Source of the DNA: Sipunculus nudus
Lineage: Eukaryota > Annelida > Sipuncula > Golfingiida > Sipunculidae
Length of the DNA stretch: 64,000 nucleotides
Reading direction: 5' to 3'
Assembly: GCA_026874595.1 (NCBI GenBank)
Contig: CM049319.1
Location: forward strand, 55,729,417 to 55,793,416
Both the position numbers and the translations under genes were made by a program. The notes beneath the pieces were generated by a model. It was not told where the DNA came from. It searched no databases and saw nothing but the letters and a program-made list of their open reading frames with translations. Position 1 is the first letter of the stretch; every line of letters starts with the position of its first letter. Shown piece after piece: positions 54,986 to 64,000 of the stretch.

Positions 54986-57900
54986 CTATTAATAAGACAA
55001 AATTCATTCCGCCTGGTCGACCTATATCAGCAGTGGTAATCTCGATCAACATATTTTTTTTATTCAAAGGATCTTATACCAATGGGACACAGAGCAACTC
55101 CCTGATAGAGGCCACCCTATTCACTGGTTTTATAGACATATTTTTCAGCAGCTGACCAGGCGAAGCGTGATATATAATGCATTGGTATTTATGTAGTCGT
55201 TACACCATATACAGCTAATTCCCTTATCAAATCACACCCGGAAGTTGCCAAGTGGTTAATTTTCCAATGGGAGATCAGTGTAATGATTGAAAATAAAACC
55301 AATAGAAAACGCCATAAATCAGGGGCTTTTCTTCAGCAACAAACCACACAAGTAACAGCATGATTTATTTGTCCAAGATGAAATGCAAATGAATGCTCTT
55401 TTGACATTATTTTCACCGCGCAACACTTAATGCATTTAGGGTGCATTAACAGTGCTAAATTATTAAGAAACCATGCATAACTTTAATCGTCATCCCTTAA
55501 ATTTTTCTTAAACTATTCGAAGATTGTTATTGATCATTAGTATTGTTGCTGTTAGTATTATTATTCTATTTGTATAACTCCATCCAGATTACATATAACA
55601 TGTGGTAAAATAATTAAAATAAAAAAACACGTTGAGAAAACTTTTAAAAATACTGAATTTATAATGCACTTTTATGTTAAATCTTACAAAATAATTCATT
55701 GACACCGTGCTGGTCGAAAAATCGAGGCCCTACTTTATTAAGAAGCATGAACGATTTTTCTCCTCTGTTTCATTGATGAAATAGATTATCTCTTAATCCT
55801 AGAAGTGAGAATATATTTTAAAAGAAATTTAAAAAAAGTTGCTCTAGTATCCGGCCTTAAAGTAATGCCTTACATAATGTACCAGTTCCATCTCAAGAGC
55901 GCCACTTTTCGGTGACGACTGACACTGAGTGTTCGGGTTCTTTATACTTACAAAAAGATCATAATTTTGTTATAGTTCACATGACAATAAAGTTAAAAAA
56001 TTGTATCTAATCTTGAACGGCAGAGATTCCAATCGAAGGTTCTCTTGACACAGCAATCGGCCATTACGCGCAGAGATCATGCCGATGTAGAGGGTCTGTC
56101 ACACATAGCAACAGGATTCCATGAGTCGGCGGTTTGATTGATGATAAAGCTCCGTCATATAAATTGCATATATGTTTTTTTAAATTTTATAATGGCTGAA
56201 CGATGGTGAATGATTCAATTTTTGATTCATTAACAGTCGGGCTCGATTCTGTCACTTTCAAATTTATTTTGTATATTTTTTGCTTAATCATACAATTAGT
56301 AATTCGCACAAGGATGAGCTGACGTTGTCCCTGATCAAGATTCATTGCCACGTGACATGTTCATCCCGGAGTCTAGAGAAAAATTAACCTAATTGATTTT
56401 TGGACAGAGATTACTTCGGTCATGGTCTAACTTTATGTTTCTATTAATTGCAAGGATTCACAGATTAACGCTATGATTAATTAGGTTCCAAATTAAGCGT
56501 ATTTACTAATTTAACAGGAAAATACTTCAGGGCGACTAGATTCAAAATTGATACAGATATGTAGATCACGGTCTAAGGCTGATAGATGACGTCACCTGAC
56601 GCTAGTGATAATATCAGCGAGGATACTATGTTCCCGCCGAGCCATACCACCCCCATCCCTCCCCTCTGCGTTGTGATCGATAATACAGAGGAAATATTTA
56701 ATTAAATGTTGGAAATCAAGTGGATCATCATGATAAATTTTTATTCTAAAGATTATATGTAATTCGGGCTTTGGTCGATTTCTTTGTCACCGGGAAGACC
56801 AGAGGCATTCGCTGTTATGAGGGACCGGTTAAGTAAACGTATTCCACGTGCGTTTGTTGTGTGAACGGATGATTTCATCCAAATCCCAGACTTGGTTGAT
56901 TTGATTGGCTGGTACACATGAGACATGGTACACATTACATATCTAGTATACATGTTGTTTTTATTCTGAAAAATTAAGGACTGATATTAGCAGAAATACT
57001 GTGTTTTACAGAGATCTAGAATTTTTAGTCACAGGGGATTTCCCAGTGTGTGACGTCACTGCCCAGTTGACAGTGCTCATAAATGTGCCACTAGTTTCTA
57101 AACAAATCACACAACCTCATGTTTTTTTGTGGCAAATATATAGAAAAAAATGTTTTTTTTTTCATTGTATGTCAAATCAATAATAATATTTCTTTCATAG
57201 GCAATTATGTTACATGATAATATAATGAGATTTGGAGTACGTTTGCTTACCGGAAGTGCATCTGTGATCCGTATTCTTCAAGCGTTGATTGTTGATAATC
57301 TGAAGCAGTACAGGAGAATTTGCTTAGAATCCTGGCGGGGATACATGGCTACATGTAAAGTTAGACTGGCCCAGTCGATACAATGGTTAAGACTTAATCC
57401 CTCCCATTTACAGAGGCATTAAAGGGCCAGGTTTCTGAACCACTTGGTTCAGACTTGGTCATGTGACTCTTACTGACAGCTTGAGTCAGGGCTTATCATG
57501 CATATACCAGACTGAGCATGTGGACCTCTGGTCTGTGTTTTGGTACTGGCTACGTGTGTATATACGGATGAATGAGTGATAAACAATCAGAGTTCTTCCT
57601 GAAAACATGAAAAGGTCTATTTTAATATAAAGAGTCGGGGCTCAGGATTGCATGCAGCAGATTAATTAACAAAACTGTGAGAAGTTGTAGACTTTTTTAA
57701 TGTATTGCAGTATGTCACACTGACAGTACAGTAACAAAACATAAACACTATATTTACCTCACTCACTTTATTTTAAACACTGGATAGAATTAAAAGTCTC
57801 CATTTTCATTCCCACATGTCTCATATATGCACTGCCTCCAAGATTTAGCATTATTTTAAATCCATCTCTCATGATAACAACTGTAATTCTGGTAATCTCT

Positions 57901-58680
57901 GGAAACAAGTCGGGATGTGTCTCCGGTCATATTGAGAATTTAGACCCTGCCATACTATAAAACTGCAATAGGCTGTAAGAGTACTTACTAAACTTGATAT
58001 AACTCTCATCTAGAGCAGGCTCAATTTGTGCCACCTAACCTCAACATAATTAATATCATATGTCAGTCTTACTACGTGCAGGGCAAAAATGTCCCCTTAC
58101 CTGTTATTATGGTCATGCTTGGTCCCCTGGCATCTCCTCTAGTATTATCAAAAAGCATACCAGTGTTAATTGGGATTAATGATCATGAAGATGATGAAAC
58201 ATATATATATATATATATATATATAATGTGCATGCATGAAGGATAATGGAAGGCAATACAAACACATGCAGCACAAAATCACTTATTTGATGTTAGATGT
58301 TCTTAGGGATTGTAATACATACATTTTAAAAAAGAAGCTTGACAAAGTTACACTTTAAAATATTTGGTGAGTAAAACTCTATCATGATCATATGAATGGA
58401 CTGGCATGAGTGAGGCTTGCTCCTGATTGGCCACTCACTACTGCATTGCACCTAAAACCCGGCAATTTTGAACTAGGGTTGGCTTGAGCAGATATATTTA
58501 ATTGTATTGCATAAACAGCACAAGCTATGTCAAAACAGTTAATAATATAAAGTTCTATGTAGTATAAACAACATGTCTGCCAAAAGCCAGCCAAGATAAA
58601 ATCTTCGTTCTCAGTTTACATTTAAAATACAGTCAGAGCCCAAGTAAACAGTTGCAGATATTATGTTAAACTCCATATTG
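54986..58680. other. Single-copy non-coding region
   Basis: No supported gene. AT-rich with complex, non-repetitive stretches at about 55340-55500 (TGAAATGCAAATGAATGC, TTAATGCATTTAGGGTGC) and 56280-56520 (many ATTAAT/TAATTA cores) that could be regulatory. An open frame at 57207-57422 follows TTTCTTTCATAG but has no recognisable family. A short (TA)n lies at 58200-58225. Confidence 0.3.
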
Positions 58681-58712
58681 CCCAGTAACGCCCCTTGGTA
58701 TTTATAGTGGAA

Positions 58713-58910
58713 CCCTGTCTTCGTGTTCTTGCTAATATCCCAAGGCTTAGAACAGGTTCTGCCACCTCGCGGCAAATCATATAACTAAATTACGCCTCTC
58801 TGGCCGACTATTTTATAAGAAATGGCACTGAGTAACTTCTATCGGTGGAATCACGTTTTATTTTACGTATTTTAATGGCAAACGTAAATACTGAAGCCCA
58901 GGCAGGGATA
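58713..58910 (+). repeat. 198-bp repeat, tandem unit 1
   Basis: From CTGTCTTCGTGTTCTTGCTA through CTGCCACCTCGCGGCAAATC to CTGAAGCCCAGGCAGGGATA. About 93 percent identical to the next unit. Confidence 0.9.
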
Positions 58911-59110
58911 ACTCTGTCTTCATGTTCTTGGTAATCCCAACGCTTAGAACAGGTACTGCCACCTCGCGGCAAATTATATAACTAGATTACGCCTATCTGG
59001 CCAACTATTTTTTTTGGAACTTGCACTGAGTAACTTCTATCGGTGGAATCACGTTTTATTTTACGCATTTTAATAGCAAACGTAAATACTGAAGCCCAGG
59101 CAGGGCTAAT
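58911..59110 (+). repeat. 198-bp repeat, tandem unit 2
   Basis: From CTCTGTCTTCATGTTCTTGG to AGCCCAGGCAGGGCTAATG. The terminal GCCCAGGCAGGGCTAAT is shared with the minus-strand copy at 49731. GCCACCTCGCGGC forms a small palindrome in each unit. Confidence 0.9.
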
Positions 59111-60016
59111 GCATAGGCGACGACAACATAGTTCTGACGTGCTCTGTTATAGGTCTACCTTTTGTCATAGCGTGTACTTTTGTAATAATTATTACATTAT
59201 AGATTACTTGTTTCTCATAATTCCTGGCGTAATTATGTGAATTGTTGCAATATTATTACATGGGGGTTGCAACTGCCCAATATGTTGTGTAAAATTCACT
59301 GTGTTTTTAAATACAGCGGATAAATTGTTAAGTAATATATGTGGTCGTGTACATTTTATTTTTATAATCTGTTATATCATATGGTGGATTAAGTCACAAT
59401 GTGAATTGAACAGTGCTGTCACAATATGCACTGGACGAATTTCTTAACGTGCAGTAGGTATCTTAATACTTGGAAATATAAACAACTTTTCACTTGTAGG
59501 TGCAAAAATATATCTTTAACGAAAATGGTAACCCTAAGACGAAAAATGACGGATTTTTTATGAAATTTTCAGAGCATTTTGGGAATGGGCCTCGGAAGAA
59601 TCGATTCGATTTTGGTGTGCATCTCGTGTCTTCTCCGGATACTGGAGCGTCTTTATGGAATATTCACAAATGTACGCTCGTTTATGCACGCTCATTTATG
59701 CACGCTCATTATGCAACGTGTGTTCGCATAGAGTTTTTGAACGTATGCATATAGTTCTGAGGTGAGCGGAGGCACACAACGGTTAGGAAGCATACCTCAG
59801 TAGGGACCACCATATGACGGAGGCATGTATTCACTAGGATGCAGATTTCTAGTTTTATGAATAACAAAATGATTTCCAAGAAAACATAAAATTTCAAAAT
59901 ACCACACCCATTAAAATATAAAATGCAAGATGGCCATCACAGATTTAGGTCTGTGTGCGTAGAGAAAGGTGTTTAAATGACTCAACCGATTAAAATAATC
60001 CAATTTGTACATTAGT
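59111..60016. other. Non-coding region with a distant relative of the intron 2 repeat
   Basis: TGTATTCACTAGGATGCAGA plus TTTCTAGTTTT at about 59827-59857 resembles the 3' part of the intronic duplication (TGTATCCACTGGGATGTAGA plus TTTCAAGTTTT). That intronic segment may therefore belong to a dispersed family. An open frame at 59500-59754 has no recognisable motif. Confidence 0.35.
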
Positions 60017-62150
60017 TTTTAGCTCAGCTGACAATAAGTCATCTGAGCTATAGTCGTGGTCCATTGTCCGTCGTCCGTCCGTCTGTCCGTCCGTCCGTCC
60101 GTCCGGATGTCCGTCCGTAAGACTGGCACGTTTCGACACCATTGGACCTACGAATCTGAAATTCGGCAAACAGTTAGATGTCCCCAAAATCTCCTACCAT
60201 GCCGAAAATTGGGTCAATAGGATTTTGTTCCTTCGAGATATTAAGGAAAAACCTCAAATTTTTATTAGAAATCTATTTTCACACTTCAGGACTGCCTTAT
60301 ATCAAAACCACTCATCTGGATTTCTTGATATTTACCATAAATATTGCTCTTTATAGTTCCTATGTACATGCCAGAAATTAGGTCAGTATTATTTAATTTT
60401 AAAAAGTTATGGGCTCAAACATAATGCATTTTGTAAAAAATCAGGAAAGATATTTGATCGCTTAAATCGCATGTTAAAGCTAAGGACTTTTTTCCAGTAA
60501 TATAACTTTAATTAATCAAAATTAAATTGTATACCAAAAATTTGATCAAAATCTTTAAAATTTTTAAAAAATATTAGCAAAAATAAAAATTGGTACCTTA
60601 AATTTTGCCCAACTTTGGCCACGGCATGTTTTTTTCCTGTAAGTACTGTGGATTTAATTTTCACAGCATGTGCACATAAGTATTTAATCTATAAAAATCT
60701 GAAATTTGAAAATAAAAGCTGCAAAATTAGGCTAATTATTGAATTTTTTTGGAGGCTCTTGTTGTATTCCCTTACATTGTCAAGCAGTCCACTTTTGTAA
60801 TTGTAGGCCATGCAGTGCAGCTCTCTATGCTCAAACAGTGATGCAATCCCATCACTTGGGTAAGCCCTCTCTCTATTGGGTTGAGCTTGATCAGGCTGTC
60901 TGCAGTCAATACCATACCACAGGGAGCCTTTTTCTCTGGCACCCCCCCCCCCCCCCCCCCCCCACCCCATTCTGTTGACAGACCTGTACTATGAACTAGA
61001 TGAATCTTAAAGGGGCCCAATCACCTAAAAAAGCATGTTGAGTTAACACGAAAAAAAGCTTCTTCGCTTTAAAATAAATATGTACCTACCAAAATATTGC
61101 CCTTAAACCGTTTGCTTTCTCCTGTAAACAAATGTAAAAAACAGTGGATCGGGCGCGATGAAAGATGTCAACATAAACACAGCGCGTGGCGCCGTGTGCA
61201 TCTCTGTGCCAAAACACGTGTCAATCAGGAGATGCCCGGTCTGACTTAGCCCAAAATATATAATACATGTTACTGCCGACTGAAACACAGCGTGTTGCCC
61301 CTCTTAATCGGACCTCCAGTCACACGGCCTAGTTATGGTAAACAGAGTGTATTTACCAACACGCAGAGCCATAACATGGTATTAAACAGCCGTATACGAG
61401 GAAATGAGACCGTGTGCTGGGATGGTTTTGCTGGGAAACATTTGTAAAAAGCAAAACTGAACTGATAGTGTAAAAGAATGGCCATAATTTAGCTCCTGAT
61501 TATGCCCCTTTAAAATTAACATTTTTTTCAGCAATGAGCAGTAACAACTGAAACCCCTACCCCCACCCATCCCTTCAATACACAATCTTATAATTTTAAT
61601 GTTAAATAAATTCTTTTTGATTAGACTTTTTTTTAAAGAAAAAAAAATCAGGAATTTCATCCTAATATACAAATGTGATAAAATATTAGGATCTAATGTA
61701 AGTGCTAACTGACAAGATTTAAGAAGATATAAATACTTATAGCATTTCATTTATATCTCTTAAAGTTGGCGGGGCCTAGGTGTGAATAACACTGTTAACT
61801 TAGTATTTAAATTAGGAATATTGGTCAAACTTTGTGGGATTAATTTTTAACTCATATGGCCATATATTTAACTTTTGAAAACTTAATTACCTTCACACAT
61901 TATTTGTTTATGAAATGTTACTTTTATATAACACTTACCGCAGGCCTATTTGTTCCCTTGGTGCATCACTAAATGGTATAGCTCATGTCCATTATTCTAT
62001 AATTTCCAGAGTTTCATTTTAGCAGGGCCATTTTCTCATAGCTTTTCTAATGATAATATACATGAAAAACTAAAAGAAATAAAAATATTTTGCAGTTACT
62101 AATATTTTCCAAAATTCAGCTGAGCGATGTGACCCATGGGTCCCTTGTTT
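60017..62150 (+). mobile_element. AGCTCAGCTGA-ended dispersed element (GTCCGTCC family)
   Basis: The left end TTTTTAGCTCAGCTGACAAT is followed by TCATCTGAGCTATAGTCGTG and a run of GTCCGTCC (about 60067-60115). The right end is TTCAGCTGAGCGATGTGACC, then CATGGGTCCCTTGTTTTTT. GCTCAGCTGA is inverted at the two ends. This arrangement matches an abundant element of mollusc genomes as I know it. The interior is AT-rich with no transposase, and holds a nested MITE at 61011-61509. Confidence 0.65.
61011..61509. mobile_element. TTAA-flanked MITE nested in the AGCTCAGCTGA element
   Basis: Left end AGGGGCCCAATCA and right end TGATTATGCCCCT are inverted at 11 of 13 positions. TTAA flanks both sides (61007-61010 and 61510-61513). 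TTAA target duplications are typical of piggyBac-like and some Kolobok elements. The element (about 500 bp) is more GC-rich than the surrounding DNA. Internal CACGTGTCAATCAGGAG and CGGTCTGACTTAG words show no coding potential. Confidence 0.8.
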
Positions 62151-64000
62151 TTTATTCTCTACAGATTTAGATATTTATTATTTCGATAGAGGTAAAAAAT
62201 TTGATAAGTCAAGTTGGAAACAAGTGATTAGAAAGGGCCTTAAAATATGAGTTGGTTGCTATCCCTTTTTTACTTTGTTGGTAACATTTGATAGAGCAAT
62301 TTTCCAGCTTTTATAAGTGACCGGGTGTCACTTTATACAGGCGTATTGTTCAATAGGAAATGATTTTAAATGTATACCAATAAACAGTATTCATAGAACA
62401 TTCACAGTGAGGCCGAACTGAACTGAAACGAGAAAGATTTAGCTTTGTTTCACACACAAATAAAAGATGTCCTACTCTTGACTGTAAGTTAGGGCGTAAA
62501 TATTTTATTAATAAGGCAATGTTTTCGCATGGCACACAATGGCTGGACTTTGCTTAACACGTCATGTTCTTATTTTAGTCTTGCTCTTGTGGTCACAATG
62601 TGTGCAGATACAACAGGCAATGGTTATGAAATGAACAATTGTTGTTAAGCTGGAGACTCTAAGTAATGCTTAAAATGAAAAAAAAAGTAGGTCGTGCCAT
62701 CAGCCTTGTTCAACTGATTAAGCTATCCGTGGTCAACATGCGTCTGCTGTGATTTACAGTCTAAAAGGATTAAGTTTAAACAACATTTAATTTTTTTTTT
62801 AAATTGCGTCATTAGTCTCAGAAATAATTCAAATATATCCCTTGTATAAACAAGTGTTCCAAGTTTCAGGACAACCCATTAAGCCAATGGTAGGGAAATG
62901 ACACAATAGCTGTGAATTTTACAAGTAATTATATAAAAAAAATACATATACTTAATTGATACTACCAGCCTTGTTATTTGGCAACACGGTTTTCAAACAA
63001 TCCATTAAACCAGTCAGAAAATTTATATTAAAGTATTTTTTTACTCTGTCCGCATGGTTTTAAAGCTGAACATTGCACATGGTTATGTGGCTTGTTCAGA
63101 ATATATTGATCTTCAAAAAAGCCCTGATAGAAAACAACATTTCAAACATTTTTAAACAAATATAGCATGACATTATTATACACTACGTAAACAGATACGT
63201 TTAGATAAATGTAATTAAATATATCATATATTGATAGGTCCTGTACTAGTATGACGTTTATTAGGAGCTTTTTAAAAATTTATTAAGAAAATCATATGAT
63301 GGTCCATTTAGGTTATTAACCATGTGCTTTTCCTAAATATTTATGCAATTATATGAAAAAAGTTTAGAAATAATTCGGTTAATTCAGACCAAAATGACCG
63401 CATAGTGTTGAAATCTTGTGAATAATGCCTCCTCTTTCAGATGAAAGAAAACCAGTTTATTTTCTGGGTTCAAACTGTGACATGTCTAATATACAAAGCA
63501 AAATAGTGCGGGTCATGTGTAAAGATAAAAAACAAAATCAGTCTAGCTGATTTAGAGACTGGGCCCTAGAAGAGTATCCAAGATATATAAACATACAGAA
63601 TTTCAAGACAATCCATACTCTCCTTAAAATGTGTTATATATTAATAAACTCATCACTGTGTCATTGCATATAAAGTATAATTATAAAATTATCTGTAACT
63701 TAGAATCTTGCAACTCTACAATAGTACTGAAGAACTATAGTTGGGCATATTGTCTGAAAATTACATGTGAAGTCGTCGGTAGGTGTTGGAAAAATACAAA
63801 ATCTTTTATTTAAAGGGTGAATAAAAAATGTGTGTTTACCCTTATCACCAACAAAAGTATGATTTTTATTGGCAAAAGAAAAAGTCATAAACGTGCGAAG
63901 CTTGAGGGACAGGGCTACAGTGACCTAATTTTCAGGATTACAAGGAGTTTTTGATTTCCTGAGAATTACGCATGCGTAAAGTAATAAAATAGAATAAATG
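62151..64000. other. AT-rich region with nothing recognisable
   Basis: No gene, array or bounded element. The last 100 bp (GAGGGACAGGGCTACAGTGA, CCTAATTTTCAGG) may be the beginning of a repeat related to 14050-14250 that runs off the window. Confidence 0.35.

Noticed and set aside
57207-57422. 71-codon frame after an acceptor-like TTTCATAG
   Set aside because: No family recognised, no partner exon or donor, so it is not called as a gene. Worth rechecking with RNA data.

Overview
The window reads as nuclear DNA from an invertebrate animal. It is AT-rich, has one clear spliced gene with long introns, and is otherwise filled with non-autonomous transposons, minisatellites and long (TA)n microsatellites. 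Several dispersed repeats look like families familiar from bivalve and other lophotrochozoan genomes: a Helitron-like element with a 278-bp core repeat, an element bounded by AGCTCAGCTGA with GTCCGTCC runs, and a repeat carrying TTCTCCGGGT. A mollusc, probably a bivalve, is my best guess. This is inference, not a database match.

The one protein-coding gene I can build with confidence is a three-exon, plus-strand gene at 32530-43159. It encodes a 177-residue four-helix membrane protein of the claudin/PMP22/EMP/MP20 class. Both introns are phase 1, the splice sites are canonical, and an ATTAAA polyadenylation signal follows at 43308. Intron 1 (6.05 kb) and intron 2 (4.05 kb) are full of transposon remnants. 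Intron 2 also carries a fresh-looking 0.7-kb tandem duplication. A weaker candidate is an orphan minus-strand terminal exon at 6218-6566.

Layout. 1-5000: a 31-bp minisatellite with higher-order structure, split by a 1.5-kb hAT element with perfect 8-bp target duplications. 5000-9000: mostly single-copy. 9000-10150: a MITE and a degenerate hAT-type repeat. 10150-13200: single-copy. 13200-25250: an AAT array and several bounded MITEs (5-bp, 8-bp, 9-bp and TAA target duplications). 25640-27674: the Helitron-like element. 27700-32400: repeats and single-copy DNA. 32530-43313: the claudin-like gene. 43500-50850: short arrays, more MITE copies and a possible solo LTR. 50937-54574: a foldback-like transposon whose long inverted ends are built from 21-bp palindromic tandem repeats, inserted into another repeat that also has copies inside the foldback element. 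55000-60000: mostly single-copy plus a 198-bp tandem duplication. 60017-62150: an AGCTCAGCTGA element with a TTAA-flanked MITE nested in it. 62150-64000: nothing recognisable.

No rRNA, tRNA, CRISPR array or intact transposase was found. The mobile elements all appear non-autonomous. The most unusual object is the foldback-like element and its nested relationship with the surrounding repeat family.
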